From positions 1 through 64,000 of the forward strand of contig NW_026706248.1 of assembly GCF_029867415.1 (NCBI RefSeq): 64,000 bases of DNA, read 5' to 3'. A program made the position numbers and the translations under genes. The notes beneath the pieces were generated by a model. The model did not search any database, was not told the DNA's origin, and saw nothing but the letters and a program-made list of their open reading frames with translations. Origin of the DNA: Vicia villosa. Lineage: Eukaryota > Streptophyta > Magnoliopsida > Fabales > Fabaceae. Of the stretch, positions 12,562 to 23,872 are shown piece by piece; the first letter of the stretch is position 1, and every line of letters begins with the position of its first letter.

Positions 12562-12632
12562 GCCCTTGGAGGGTTTGAACCCACGCCCTTGAGGTCACCA
12601 GTCCAAAACAACACCACTGAGCCAACGCGCGC
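12562..12632 (-). repeat. tRNA-like segment in the solo LTR (copy 1)
   Basis: On the minus strand the segment contains GTTGGCTCAGTGGT, like an A box or D arm, followed about 40 nt later by a B-box/T-arm match GGGTTCAAACCC (12571-12582). Acceptor-stem pairing is poor, so it is not called as a tRNA gene. It could be a tRNA-derived fragment or an internal Pol III-type promoter motif within the LTR. Confidence 0.5.
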
Positions 12633-12722
12633 TCAGTGTTAGTGACTTGCCTCCATTTGGTCATATTTCAAAACAAGTTGTAAATCCTTAAAAAATAAAA
12701 GAATCAAAAAGTCTGGGGCGAG

Positions 12723-12790
12723 GGGGATTCGAACCCCAGACTTGTGGCATGATGATACTAAGGGCGCATGTGTGGCCACTAGGGCAAGTT
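12723..12790 (-). repeat. tRNA-like segment in the solo LTR (copy 2)
   Basis: On the minus strand AACTTGCCCTAGTGGCCAC resembles a D-arm/A-box region, and GGGGTTCGAATCCCC (12723-12737) is a strong T-arm/B-box match. It lies about 150 bp from the first tRNA-like segment in the same orientation as the LTR. No clear acceptor stem or anticodon arm, so it is probably a relic or promoter-like motif. Confidence 0.5.
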
Positions 12791-13734
12791 GTTTAGTCAT
12801 TAATAAAACGCATACCACTCAAAATAAAATAAACTCTGCCCTGAGATTTGAATTTTGCGCGCCACCACCATCTTCGTCTTCAACCTCAAGCTCTATGAAT
12901 TTGAATTTCTGAACTCACTCATTTCTCAATCATTTGCCATGATGTAAACACGAAACTTGCTCTAATTTCACTCACGATTCTAAATATGTAACTAACATAA
13001 ACTAATATTAACTACATCTAACTAATTTACCAGAAATCGTGAAGAACCCTAAAATTTCAAAATTAAATTAAATGACTATACTGAAAGATAAATGGATGAT
13101 GATAGAGGGTTTTCAATCCTCTGATGATGCTGAACAAGATAGAATCGAGCTATTTCACAAAGAGTACTTAAATTATAGAGGTGAAGTTCAGAAACTTACC
13201 TCTGAAAATGGAGGTCGTGAGGATGATTGAGGGCACCTGGGCTTGAATGAATGATCTCAATAGCTTCCCTGAGACTCAATGATGCTAACTGGATGCTTAT
13301 TGTAGCCTGAATCCTTCTGAATTGTTCTATGGACCTCCCTCGATTTCAGCTTCAAGTGAACATGGAGGTTGTTGATTTTGGAGTTACAGATGAGCTGCAG
13401 CCATCTGGTTAGCTTCACTATGACCTGAGGAGTGTGTCTGGATGATTGGCTTGCCTTGAAACCTTCTGAATCACTCCATGGACCTCCAACTGCAAGTGCT
13501 CCAAAGTGAGAGCAACAATGGTGTTCCTCCACTTACAGAAGTGATCCAGGTGCTTGGATCACCTCAAATGACCTCCCTTGAGATGTTAGAATGCTCACTT
13601 CCCAAAGATAAGCTCTGGTTTGAAGAAATAGATTCTTCTTGCCAAAGAACTTTGAAAAACAATGAACAAGAGGAGAGAAAGAGAAAGCAAGGAATATGGT
13701 TGCTTTGGTGTGTTTTTGAATGATAATGAGGCCT

Positions 13735-13744
13735 CTATTTATAG
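13735..13744 (-). promoter_or_regulatory. TATA box of the Ogre-like solo LTR
   Basis: CTATAAATAG on the minus strand, about 1.54 kb inside the LTR from its TG start. TATA boxes of the same form occur in the other Ogre-like LTRs in this window. Confidence 0.65.
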
Positions 13745-16700
13745 GCAAATGTCTCAGTACTGATTGGGAGAGTGAGCTTGCTTAGTGAAGCAAGTTTGGT
13801 TTCTTAGCCATGAAGAAATTTCAAAGAATATCCAAGTGTGATCATTGCATTTTCGAGCCACCTCCCCTATCCATTGATTCTATCTGATCTTAGGGGACAA
13901 TTCAGATGCAAAGTGAGCTCTAATTGGTTGGTGAGAAGATTCCTTGGGTGATTCATCAATTTGCCATAAATTCACAAATGTAATCATTACATAATCACAT
14001 GTTCTTGTTTTTAGAATCTTCTTCAATCCTTATGGCATGGTGAAAATGAATGCATGGCATGGTTTCAGATGTGTTATGGGTCGTGTAGCATCCATAAGAG
14101 AGGTTATTTGCACAAAATTTGCAAAGTCCAAAAGTGCCCATGACCTATAATTTTACTTCATGAGGCCAACTTTGAACAAGCATAACTCCTAGCTCAAATT
14201 GAATTTGGAGAAGGTTGAACACAATTTGGAAAGCCCTAAACATCTACTTCAAATCATTAGTTTATGTCTTCTTCAGAATCATTTAGGAAATTTGTGAAAA
14301 ATGAGCCCAAAGTTGGATGAAAACTAGGTTAAAACACTTAGAAAAATTTCTAAGTGTTTATGACCTAAACTTCAAAATTTCCAAAACTTCATAAATGGTT
14401 GATCTTTTGAAAAAAGTTCCTTTGTAAGATGTTGTTTTATTTTGCAAGATCTACAACTTTCATGTTGGAAGTTTTTTTGAGTTGTGTAGGTGAAATTTTG
14501 AGATCTCACCATGCCTTCAAAAACCCTAATTCCCGACTTTTCGCTCCTTGATGAATTTCTTTGAATTTCTTTGGTCAAATGACTTTGACATCCATATATT
14601 GATGATATTGATCTTTGAAAGTCATTTTTTGACCAAAAACCTTAAAAGTCAATGATGATCCTTCACAGTTGGCTTTTTCCTGACAAAGTGAATTTTTGGG
14701 CTTTTGTGTAGAAACAAGATCTTTTCCTCAAATGAATGATGTAAATGGATTATATTGAGGTAGTAGAGATTCTTGAATCATGTCTTGAGTTTTGGATTCA
14801 TGCCCTGATTAAAAGTCAACTATCTTGGTGAATTAGGTCAAAACCCTAATTTGTCGACCATGTGAAAGTAATGACTGTAGACTTTGAATTGAAGTGTGAT
14901 GTCCAGTAGACCTTGTAATATGAGTTATTTGAAGATGATTGATGTCTTTGAATGACCCTCTGAGGTTTTTTAGGGTTTCCCAAATGTGATCCCTGATTTC
15001 AGTCCTTGATAGGCTCAAAACCCTAGTCTGGTGACCTGAGTAAACCTGTACTCATATGACTGGATGTCTAATCAATCATAGATGAGAAAAGTGAAGTTTT
15101 TTGAGCCCCATGATTGTATTAGAGACTAGTCCTTGTATTGATTGATCCTTTGCCTGAGCTTTCTTGTCTTTGAGCATCCTCGATTAGGTACCAGATGGAG
15201 AAATGACTGCTCTGGGTACTTGTCTTGACCTGATGAAAAATCCTGAAGATATGTCATCTCAGGGGGGTCAAAAATTAGGGTATGACAGGTATAGTTAATG
15301 AAATTGGCTTCTATGTTAACAACAGTACATTCATGATAAAATGATATATGGGTATGCTTTTATTATGGTTCTAAAATTGAATTTTTAGAATAGCTAGATG
15401 GCATAAATCCTAATGACTTGTTAGTTTAATATGAGAGTGAGTAAATCATATAAAATTGACAAATTGTGAGTTAGCATGTAATAGTATCAATTACTAGTGT
15501 TAATTGAAATTGTGGATTGAAATTGTGTGTTGGCTATTATATGTGAATAATGCTTATGTGATGGGAATGTGGTGTACAATATTGTGGATAATTCATAGAG
15601 TGGATTATCGTGATATGCTAAATATTAAGATGGTAGAGATGATCTTAATTGCATATGTTTGTTAACATTGTACATACATTCATATCATGGTGTGCCTTGA
15701 AACAAAGGTGGTTTGCTTTGAAACAAAAGCGAGGCTTAGATTCTATAGTGAATCGGAAGCGGTAGACTATATGTTTACATTTGGTGGGCTTTGGTCTTGT
15801 CCGGATCGGAAGCGTGGCTTGGATTCTAGATATTGAATCGGAAAGCGGTGAAACATTGGGTTCACATTGCGGTACCACATGCATAGCGTCACATATCTTG
15901 CATCGAGTTACATTAGAGTTATGTGATAGCTGATTATGTGCATTGATAGTGTTGTGACATGTGTGTGAGATTGATAATTGAAATAAGTGATGTTTGAGTA
16001 TATGTTTGGTTAAATACGCGACGATGTGATCATTGTAGTTGTGTGCATAATTGAAAATATAATATTGGTATTGGATTGTTATTCCCTTGTACTTGTTGAT
16101 TACTTGTTAACAAGTGAAATATATATCGTCTTATTATTATTTACATGACTATATTTGATGTGATCAACTTCTGGAATTATTATTTTAACCATTGTATTCT
16201 GGTATACTATCTTCATAATGGTTCGTATTCTCACCCTTCTGTTTTAATGTTGCCCTCGTTTGGCGACATGCAGGTTCTGGAGTTTAGTAGCTCGCGCGTG
16301 ACTTAGCCGGAGGTTCTTCCTTGGTTATTTGGAGACTAGGTAGTGAGTCAATGCTCTGGTCATGTAACACTGGGTAGACTAGGTGTATTGAACTCATGTT
16401 ATATTTGCTCATGTATTATGCTATGACTTGTGAACTTTTGTGGGCTACTTGTCGTTTTGAAAGACTTATAAGCCAAACATTTTGATTTTATCTTATGTTG
16501 AATTGAGACCATTAGTCGATGTATGATCATGGTATGGGACATGAATCATTATGAATCACATGAGTATGATATTTTCCGCTGTGAATGCATATCTAGGTTA
16601 AATTGTGATTTTATATTGAGTGTTATTAAAATGACCAGGTGTATTGTGTTGTGTAGATAAATGTTGTCAGTTTTTTTTAGTTTTTTTTAGTTCTTCTAAA

Positions 16701-16789
16701 AACATCGATGTGACGCCCTTTTGAATCATATGTATGCTATTCTCTGATTATATGTTAAATATTTTGGGGTAGTAAAAAGGGGTGTTACA

Positions 16790-17146
16790 TAACACCTAGG
16801 GGGGATCAAACACTTATTTTATAGATGATGCTTATAGGATCCTTTTGATGTATATTTGATCCTTTGGATGTATTCATATTATGTATTTTGGATACCTTAT
16901 CATACGTTGTATTTTGGAGGAATGTTGTGGATATTCTGCTTACCGATGCATATATATAAGTATGAATACTATCAAGTGTTTGTGAGAATCTTTCCTCTTT
17001 GATTATTTGTGCTACGCATCTTTTGCGAGTATGTTATATTTTTGTGATGTGGTTACTTAAGTGTAATACCCTAATTGTTTATATGAATTTAATTTTTATA
17101 CTCTGATATTTGTACCTAAATGCTTGGGTAGAATTGGGGTGTTACA
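16790..17146 (+). repeat. Tekay 5' LTR, second part
   Basis: Continuation of the split 5' LTR. It starts with the duplicated TAACA, then ctaggggggatc, matching 23511-23872 of the 3' LTR, and ends GGGGTGTTACA. The primer site follows after a 4-nt spacer (ttag). Confidence 0.93.
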
Positions 17147-17150
17147 TTAG

Positions 17151-17168
17151 TGGTATCAGAGCGGGTCA
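17151..17168 (+). promoter_or_regulatory. Tekay primer binding site (tRNA-iMet type)
   Basis: TGGTATCAGAGC at 17151-17162 is the usual complement to the 3' end of initiator methionine tRNA used by chromoviruses. It lies 4 nt beyond the LTR end. Confidence 0.9.
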
Positions 17169-17261
17169 GTCTTGTCCGACCAAGTGTCGTGTCGTTTGGT
17201 CTAACCATTCTTGTGTTATTCTTTGGGCTTACTTCTCTTGGTGTTATTGTGAAGTTTAGAG

Positions 17262-18398
17262 ATGGCTGGACGTAATGACGCTGCTATTGCTGCTGCATTG
17301 CAAGCTATGGCTGAAGCTATGCATACGGATGAGAATGCAAGGTCTCGGAGTTTAGCGACTTTCCAGAGGGAGAATCCTCCTGTGTTTAAAGGAACGCATG
17401 ACCCCGAGGGAGCCTTGACTTGGATGAAAGAGATGGAGAGAATCTTTCGTGTGATGGATTGCACGCAAGAGCAGAAAGTCAGGTATGGCACTCATCAGTT
17501 AGCTGTGGAAGCTGATGATTGTTGGCTGGAGGCTTTGGCAAGGTTAGAAGCAACAGGTGAAGAGATTTCCTGGACGGTGTTCAAGAGGGAGTTTTTGAGG
17601 AAGTATTATCCAGGGGATGTCCGTGGAAAGAAAGAGACTGAGTTTCTGGCGTTGGTTCAAGGCAGCATGTCTGTGTCTGAATATGCGGCAAAGTTTAATG
17701 AACTTGTGAAATTCTACCCGCACTTTGTTGGTGAGGGAGCAGAATTTTCTAAGTGCATTAAGTTCCAGAATGGGTTGCGTTCTGATATCAAGAAGGCGGT
17801 AGGGTATCAGAAGATTCGGATATTTCTAGATTTGGTAGACAGCTGTAGGATTTATGATGAGGATAACAATGCTCATCATAAGGTGATTAATGAAAAGAGG
17901 AACAAAGGTCCGCAGAATCGTGGGAAGCCGTATGACGAAGGGAAGGGTAAGCAAAAGATGAATTATGGACCAAGGTTTAGTGGGGGAGATGCTCCTGCTA
18001 AGATTGTATGTTTTAAGTGTGGTAAACCTGGCCACAAAAGTGATGTCTGCCTTAGTGACGCGAGGAGATGTTACAAGTGTGGAAAGGTAGGACATATGTC
18101 ATCCGACTGTGCATCCAAGGGAATAGTGTGTTTTAATTGTGGTGAAGAAGGACACATGAGTGGTCAATGTCCGAAGAACAAAGTTCAAGCTGGTGGGAAG
18201 GTGTTTGCGTTGGCTGGAACTCAGACGAATAAGGGTGATCGACTGATCAGAGGTACTTGTTTTATTAATGGCATTTCTTTAATTGCTATTATTGATACGG
18301 GTGCTTCGCATTGTTTTATAGCCACCGATTGTGTAAAAGATTTGGTCTTGTTCTGTCCGACTTGGGTGGTGAGATGGTTATCGATTTACCAGCAATGA
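17262..18398 (+). CDS. Tekay Gag and protease start, frame broken
   Basis: The product of this frame is 378 aa. The Retrotrans_gag region covers about residues 45-200. Three CCHC zinc knuckles follow, starting at C250 (CFKCGKPGHKSDVC), C270 (CYKCGKVGHMSSDC) and C290 (CFNCGEEGHMSGQC). The aspartic protease active-site motif DTGAS starts at D345. Gag forms the cytoplasmic particle and binds the element RNA. The ATG at 17262 lies about 95 nt beyond the primer site, as usual. Chromoviruses of this clade normally have one gag-pol frame. Here a frameshift near 18335, shortly after DTGAS, moves the rest into another frame, so this frame ends at 18398 with an unrelated tail. Confidence 0.93.
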   Translation: MAGRNDAAIAAALQAMAEAMHTDENARSRSLATFQRENPPVFKGTHDPEGALTWMKEMERIFRVMDCTQEQKVRYGTHQLAVEADDCWLEALARLEATGEEISWTVFKREFLRKYYPGDVRGKKETEFLALVQGSMSVSEYAAKFNELVKFYPHFVGEGAEFSKCIKFQNGLRSDIKKAVGYQKIRIFLDLVDSCRIYDEDNNAHHKVINEKRNKGPQNRGKPYDEGKGKQKMNYGPRFSGGDAPAKIVCFKCGKPGHKSDVCLSDARRCYKCGKVGHMSSDCASKGIVCFNCGEEGHMSGQCPKNKVQAGGKVFALAGTQTNKGDRLIRGTCFINGISLIAIIDTGASHCFIATDCVKDLVLFCPTWVVRWLSIYQQ

Positions 18399-18847
18399 GG
18401 TCGGTGACTACTTCTTTAGTTTGTGAGAATTGTCCTGTATCGATCTTCAGTAAGGACTTTACTGTTGATTTGATTTATTTGCCGATAAACGAGTTAGACG
18501 TGGTTCTGGGAATGGATTGGTTGATGAATAATCGTGTCCACATCGATTGTTATCATAAGTTGGTGAGATTTCCATTTCTTGAGAAGGATGCGGAATTTGG
18601 TGTCTTATCTACCAAGGAGTTGAATCGAATGTTAGCAGATGGGGCGCAGTTGTTTGGTGTGTTTGCATCGTTGACTGTGGAGGGTCGAGCTGCAGTTAGG
18701 GATTTTCCAGTAGTGCGAGAATTTCCTGAAGTGTTTCCTGAAGACTTTTTTGATGTGCCGCCGAAGAGAGAGGTGGAGTTTTCCATAGATCTAGTTCCTG
18801 GTACGAGGCCTGTTTCTATGGCGCCATATAGAATGTCGGCATCATAG
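18311..18847 (+). pseudogene. Tekay protease end and linker to RT, frameshifted
   Basis: Continuation of the polyprotein in the next frame (178 codons from its first ATG, but real homology starts just after the frameshift near 18335). It contains the second half of the protease (ELDVVLGMDWL) and the conserved linker before RT. It ends at an in-frame TAG (18845-18847), and the next codons continue the RT domain in the same frame. The stop is therefore a nonsense mutation inside a once-continuous polyprotein, not a natural end. Confidence 0.9.
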
Positions 18848-18850
18848 TTA

Positions 18851-21673
18851 GTGGAATTGAAGAAACAATTGGAAGAGTTGCTAGCAAAACATTTTGTGAG
18901 GCCTAGTGTTTCACCATGGGGAGCTCTAGTTTTGTTGGTAAAGAAGAAGGATGGAAGCATGAGGTTGTGCATTGATTATCGCCAGTTAAACAAGGTGACA
19001 ATTAAGAATAAGTATCCGCTTCCTAGGATTGACGACTTGATGGATCAGTTGGTGGGAGCCAGTGGGTTTAGCAAGATTGATTTAAGATCTGGTTACCATC
19101 AGATTCGGGTGAAGGAGGAGGATATTCAGAAGACTGCATTTAGGACTCAGTACGGGCATTATGAGTTTTTAGTGATGCCGTTCGGGGTTTCTAATGCACC
19201 TGGTGTGTTTATGGAGTATATGAATCGCATATTCCATGATCAGTTGGATAAGTTTGTTGTGGTCTTCATAGATGACATCTTGATTTATTCTAAGTCTCCA
19301 GAAGAGCGTGAGGAGCATTTGCGTGTTGTGCTACGGGTTTTGAAGGAGAAGCAGCTGTATGCTAAGTTATCCAAGTGCGAGTTCTGGTTATCAGAGGTGA
19401 GTTTTCTTGGTCATGTGATTTCAGGTAACGGGATTGCAGTGGATCCATCCAAGGTAGATCCAGTGCTACAATGGGAGATTCCGAGATCGGTTACTGAGAT
19501 CAGAAGCTTCTTAGGTTTGGCAGGTTATTACCGAAGATTCATAGAAGGCTTTTCGAAGTTGGCACTTCCGTTAACTCAGCTTACTTGCAAGGGTAAGGCG
19601 TTTATTTGGGACATAGTTTGTGAAAGGAATTTTGAAGAGTTGAAGAGAAGGTTGACTTCAGCTCTGGTTTTGGTTTTACCTGATCCTAAGGAACCGTTTG
19701 TGGTGTATTGTGATGCATCGCATATGGGGTTAGGTGGTGTTTTGATGCAGGAAGGTAAGGTGGTGGCTTACGCTTCGAGGCAGTTATGGATTCATGAGAA
19801 GAATTATCCTACTCATGATTTAGAGTTAGCTGCGGTTGTTTTTGTATTAAAGATTTGGAGGCATTATCTCTACGGTGCAAGGTTCGAGGTCTTTAGTGAT
19901 CATAAGAGTTTGAAATACTTATTTGATCAGAAAGAATTGAACATGAGACAACGTAGATGGTTGGAATTCTTGAAGGACTATGACTTTAGCTTGAATTACC
20001 ATCCTGGTAAAGCTAATATGGTTGTCGATGCTTTGAGTCGGAAATCTTTGCATATGTCTGCGATGATGGCAGAGGAGTGGAAACTTTTGGAGCAGTTTCG
20101 TGATCTTAGTTTGGTATGTGAATTGACACCAGATAGTGTGAAGTTGGGTATGTTGAAAGTGACGAATGATTTTCTGTCAACCGTTAGCGAGAGACAGAAG
20201 ATGGATGTGAAACTTGTTGATTTGTTTATGGTGGCAAATCAAAGTGATGATGGCGATTTCAGAGTGGATGGTCAGGGTGTTTTGAGATTCCGTGGTCGGA
20301 TTTGTGTACCCGATGATTCCAAGCTGAAGAAGATGATTTTAGAGGAAGGTCATAGGAGCAGTTTGAGTATTCATCCGGGAGCCAATAAGATGTATCAGGA
20401 TTTGAAGAAGATCTTTTGGTGGTCTGGTTTGAAAAGAGATGTGGCTCAGTTTGTGTATGCGTGTTTGGTATGTCAGAAGTCGAAGGTGGAACATCAGCGT
20501 CCTGCAGGGTTGTTGCAACCGTTGGATACTTCAGAGTGGAAATGGGATAGTATTTCTATGGACTTTGTGACGAGTTTACCGAATACTGCGAGAGGTTTTG
20601 ATGCGGTTTGGGTGATTGTTGATAGGTTGACAAAGTCTGCTCACTTTATTCCTATTAACATCACTTTTCTAGTTGCGAAGTTAGCTGAGATTTATATCAA
20701 AGTGATTGTGAAACTACATGGTATACCGTTGAGTATTGTGTCGGATAGAGATCCGAGGTTCACATCAGATTTTTGGAAAGGTTTACAAGAGGCTCTAGGT
20801 TCTAAGTTGAGGTTGAGTTCGACTTATCATCCTCAGACAGACGGTCAGATCGAAAGGACTATTCAATCATTAGAAGACTTGTTGAGGGCATGTGTTCTTG
20901 AGAAGGGAGGTTCGTGGGATACTTATCTTCCGTTGATAGAAATCACTTACAACAACAGTTTTCATTCTAGTATCGGAATGGCACCTTTTGAAGTGCTATA
21001 TGGTCGTAAGTGTAGAACTCCGTTATGTTGGTTTGAATCGGGCGAGAGTGTGGTACTCGGACCTGAGATGGTAAGAGAGACTACGGAAAAGGTGAAATTT
21101 ATTCGTGAGAAGATGAGAAGTTCACAGAGTAGGCAAAAGAGTTATCATGACAAGCGAAGGAAAGATTTGGAATTCCAAGCTGGTGATCATGTATTCTTAA
21201 GAGTTACGCCTATGACTGGTGTTGGACGAGCTTTGAAATCGAGGAAGCTTACTCCGTGTTTTATTGGTCCTTATCAGATATCGGAGCGAGTTGGCAAAGT
21301 TGCGTATCGGATGGCGTTACCACCAAGTCTTGCTAATCTGCACGATGTATTCCATGTGTCTCAGTTGAGGAGATACATTGCGGATCCATCCCATGTGATT
21401 CAGATGGACGATGTGCAAGTGCGTGAGAACTTGACGGTTGAGACGATGCCAGTGCGTATTGAGGATCGTGAGACTAAGACTCTGAGAGGCAAAGAGATCG
21501 CCTTGGTGAAGGTCGTATGGTTAAGTGCGGCAAGTGAGAGTTTGACCTGGGAGTTGGAGAGTAAGATGCGAGACTCCTATCCTGAGTTGTTTGTAGCAGG
21601 TAATTTCTATTTTCGAGGACGAAAATCTTTTAAGTGGGGGAGGGTTGTAACGCCCGTAAATGTGTTTTTCTAA
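18851..21673 (+). CDS. Tekay Pol: RT, RNase H, integrase, chromodomain-like tail
   Basis: An open frame of 940 codons continuing the polyprotein after the nonsense codon; it has no natural start, so 18851 is only the first possible initiation position. RT is intact with the catalytic FIDD motif (D141, D142). RNase H starts around CDAS (D288). Integrase has an HHCC-like zinc finger (about 500-546) and a DD35E triad at D571, D632 and E668. The C-terminus (about 866-914) has the chromodomain-like module of Tekay elements (from [10 protein letters not shown] to YPELF). The frame lacks its usual stop after YPELF and runs through the polypurine tract into the first 28 nt of the 3' LTR. Catalytic residues are preserved although the polyprotein is interrupted upstream. 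Confidence 0.95.
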   Translation: MELKKQLEELLAKHFVRPSVSPWGALVLLVKKKDGSMRLCIDYRQLNKVTIKNKYPLPRIDDLMDQLVGASGFSKIDLRSGYHQIRVKEEDIQKTAFRTQYGHYEFLVMPFGVSNAPGVFMEYMNRIFHDQLDKFVVVFIDDILIYSKSPEEREEHLRVVLRVLKEKQLYAKLSKCEFWLSEVSFLGHVISGNGIAVDPSKVDPVLQWEIPRSVTEIRSFLGLAGYYRRFIEGFSKLALPLTQLTCKGKAFIWDIVCERNFEELKRRLTSALVLVLPDPKEPFVVYCDASHMGLGGVLMQEGKVVAYASRQLWIHEKNYPTHDLELAAVVFVLKIWRHYLYGARFEVFSDHKSLKYLFDQKELNMRQRRWLEFLKDYDFSLNYHPGKANMVVDALSRKSLHMSAMMAEEWKLLEQFRDLSLVCELTPDSVKLGMLKVTNDFLSTVSERQKMDVKLVDLFMVANQSDDGDFRVDGQGVLRFRGRICVPDDSKLKKMILEEGHRSSLSIHPGANKMYQDLKKIFWWSGLKRDVAQFVYACLVCQKSKVEHQRPAGLLQPLDTSEWKWDSISMDFVTSLPNTARGFDAVWVIVDRLTKSAHFIPINITFLVAKLAEIYIKVIVKLHGIPLSIVSDRDPRFTSDFWKGLQEALGSKLRLSSTYHPQTDGQIERTIQSLEDLLRACVLEKGGSWDTYLPLIEITYNNSFHSSIGMAPFEVLYGRKCRTPLCWFESGESVVLGPEMVRETTEKVKFIREKMRSSQSRQKSYHDKRRKDLEFQAGDHVFLRVTPMTGVGRALKSRKLTPCFIGPYQISERVGKVAYRMALPPSLANLHDVFHVSQLRRYIADPSHVIQMDDVQVRENLTVETMPVRIEDRETKTLRGKEIALVKVVWLSAASESLTWELESKMRDSYPELFVAGNFYFRGRKSFKWGRVVTPVNVFF
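21632..21645 (+). promoter_or_regulatory. Tekay polypurine tract
   Basis: aagtgggggagggt directly before the TGTAACG start of the 3' LTR; the plus-strand priming site. It overlaps the extended pol reading frame. Confidence 0.9.
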
Positions 21674-23872
21674 TTAATTGTGATGTTTGCTACATTTTCC
21701 TAAATTTTACCGTTTTTGAGTCGTGTCAGTCGGTAAATATTAATTATGTTAATATTTTACTTATTACTTTCCATGTGTGTAATTATTATGTTTTGGTGTT
21801 AATTGGTTAGAATTAATGTTTAGTAACATTTGGGCCAAAATTGGAATTTATGAGAGTTGAGTGGGTGAAAATGAGAAGTAGAGAAATAGAAAGAGTTATA
21901 GAGAGGTAAAATATATGATGTCTTGGAATAGAAGAGAAAAAGAGATATTTTAGAGAGAAAAGAGAGAAAACTTGTGAAGAGAAGAGAAAGAAGAGAAAAA
22001 CAAAGAAGAAGAGAATTGTAGAAATCCAAACCAAGCTAGAATCAAGATTAACCAAGGTAAGGGGGTGAATCTAATTTATCTTGAATGTATGGTTCCTATA
22101 GTTTTGTTGTGTTTTTGTTCTTGTTCTTGTTCATCCTATGCTTGACCAACAATGGTAGATTATGAGTTTTGTGAGCTTTGAAGTTATGAACAAGATTTTG
22201 TGGTGTGTATGTGTAGTATGATGATAGATATCTTCATTGATCATGTTTGTTTTTCCATTTCTCCATGTTTTCTTGCATTAGAAGGAAAAACTAGGTTATG
22301 AGAAGTTTAATGATGTCAACCATGCAAAGTTGGTTGTTTATGTTGCATGATCACACTTTTATATTGTGTTTGTGATTTGTGGATGTTTAGAATGATGTAT
22401 ATGTGTTAGAGTAAGGTTTATAAGAGTCTGGGTGTTGAAAATGGTGATTTTTAGGTTTCTACGAAGCTTAGGTCGACCTACACAGAGGTTTGCGTCGACC
22501 TGTGCAACCTAAAAGGCAAAAATCTGGGTTTTCTGCTAAATGCGTCGACCTATTGGGTCAGCGTGCGCATACCCGAGGGTGGCAGGAGTTCAATGCATCG
22601 ACCTATGATTTCCATGCGTCGACCTACTGCTTTTTCCAATTTTTGATAGATTTTGTAACGATCATAACTTTTGATCCGTAACTCCGTTTTTGACGCTGTT
22701 TGAAGCGTTATGAAGCTTATTGAGTATTCTTTATGATAAAGAGGAGTGTGTTGGTGGTTGAATGATTTTTCATAAATATATTTTGTGAAATGATATTTGC
22801 TAATCAAGTGTGTTCTGACGGTATATGTATGCTGTGTGAATTTGAACGCCCGAGTGGCAATTTTGGTGATGTATCCGTGTGGATTAATATAACCAGTGAT
22901 ATGGATATGTGACCGAGTTATATTATTGTTGTTGTTGTTATGTATTCGAGTCGTTTGTATGCACAACATAACATTTCAATACGTTAATGGCGGAATGCTG
23001 TTAACAGATGGCCTGCGGGCATTGGTTACCAGTAGGAGCTTAATGATCGGTAACGGTATATTAGCCTGAGTGGCAAGAGGTCATCAGTGGGAGCTACATG
23101 CTCGATGACAATAGCCTGTGGGCTTCCTGAGTGGAATAAAGTCCCAGCATAATGCTCGGCAAGGTGTATTTGTCATAATGACAAGGAGGAGTTTACTCCG
23201 GATTTGGTACCACATGCATATGCATAGTCGAGTCTCATTCATCATCGTCTGTCTTTATAATTTATGTTATCATTCATGTGTCGCATTAATTATATATTGA
23301 TTGTGGTTGACTTAGTGGATTACTTTGTTGTATGATTCTTGATGATACTTGTTGACATTACTATATTTATCATGCTTTTTCATTATAAATTAATTCTCAC
23401 CCTTCTGCTCTAATGTTACCTACTCGTGGGTAATATGCAGGTGATCCGCAAGTGTAGGTGCTCTTTTAGTAGTCGTCCGTTTTGGTGTCGTCCGCTCGTG
23501 ATACGTAACACCTAGGGGGGATCGAGCACTTATTTTGTAGATGATGCTTATAGGATCCTTTTGATGTATATTTGATCCTTTGGATGTATTCATATTATGT
23601 ATTTTGGATACCTTATCATACGTTGTATTTTGGAGAAATGTTGTGGATATTCTGCTTACCGATGCATATATATAAGTATGAATACTATCAAGTGTTTGTG
23701 AGAATCTTTCCTCTTTGATTATTTGTGTTACGCATCTTTTGCGAGCATGTTATATTTTTGTGATGTGGTTACTTAAGTGTAATACCCTAATTGTTTATAT
23801 GAATTTAATTTTTATACTCTGATGTTTGTACCTAAATGCTTGGGTAGAATTGGGGTGTTACATCATGGATGT
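21646..23872 (+). repeat. Tekay 3' LTR
   Basis: A 2227 bp uninterrupted LTR, TGTAACGCCCG to GGTGTTACA, followed by the target duplication TCATG. It holds the 511 bp block (22662-23172) missing from the 5' LTR. It contains clustered GTCGACCT motifs (near 22472, 22494, 22543, 22617, and a mutated copy at about 22598). Sequence after 23500 (ctaggggggatcgagcactt) matches the resumed 5' LTR after 16795. Confidence 0.95.

Larger units (their letters stand above)
9284..15287 (-). mobile_element. 6.0 kb Ogre-like solo LTR
   Basis: Minus-strand LTR starting TGTCATACCCTAATTTTTGA (from 15287) and ending CGACCACCACA (at 9284), with a perfect GGTAT duplication (9279-9283 and 15288-15292). The start resembles the Ogre-like LTRs elsewhere in this window (TGTTACACCCCAAAATTTGC). 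The end region also matches in style: a terminus-proximal block of the type aaacacttccctatgtataa, with the phrase attcatcccac. A TATA box (CTATAAATAG, minus) lies at 13735-13744. There is no internal domain or second LTR, so it most likely arose by recombination between the two LTRs of a full element. Confidence 0.9.
7887..16789 (+). mobile_element. chromovirus-type solo LTR nested in the Tekay 5' LTR
   Basis: Begins TGTAACAGCCCG, ends GGTGTTACA, and is flanked by the 5-bp duplication TAACA (7882-7886 and 16790-16794). After removing the Ogre-like LTR nested inside it, about 2.9 kb remains with no primer site, polypurine tract or coding domain, so it reads as a solo LTR. A TATA-like box (attataaata) lies near 8107-8116. 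A stretch near 16229 (attctcacccttctgtttta) resembles the Tekay LTR near 23393, suggesting a related family. Position 8530-9283 holds otherwise unassigned LTR sequence. Confidence 0.85.
6505..23872 (+). mobile_element. Tekay-type chromovirus (Ty3/gypsy), with nested insertions
   Basis: Complete LTR retrotransposon bounded by the 5-bp duplication TCATG (6500-6504 and 23873-23877). LTRs start TGTAACGCCCG and end GGTGTTACA. Order: 5' LTR (split by a nested solo LTR), tRNA-iMet-type primer site, gag with three zinc knuckles, protease, RT, RNase H, DD35E integrase, chromodomain-like tail, polypurine tract, 3' LTR. Without the nested insert it is about 8.5 kb, a normal size for the clade. A frameshift between gag and pol and one in-frame stop mean this copy is probably inactive by itself. 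Confidence 0.95.

Noticed and set aside
12562..12790. Functional tRNA genes
   Set aside because: A- and B-box-like motifs are present, but acceptor stems and anticodon arms do not pair properly.
7887..16789. Full-length LTR element rather than a solo LTR
   Set aside because: After removing the Ogre-like solo LTR, no primer site, polypurine tract, second LTR or coding domain remains.
18300..18400. Programmed ribosomal frameshift between Tekay gag and pol
   Set aside because: Tekay-type chromoviruses normally have a single gag-pol frame, there is no clear slippery site, and a nonsense codon follows shortly downstream, so a mutation is simpler.
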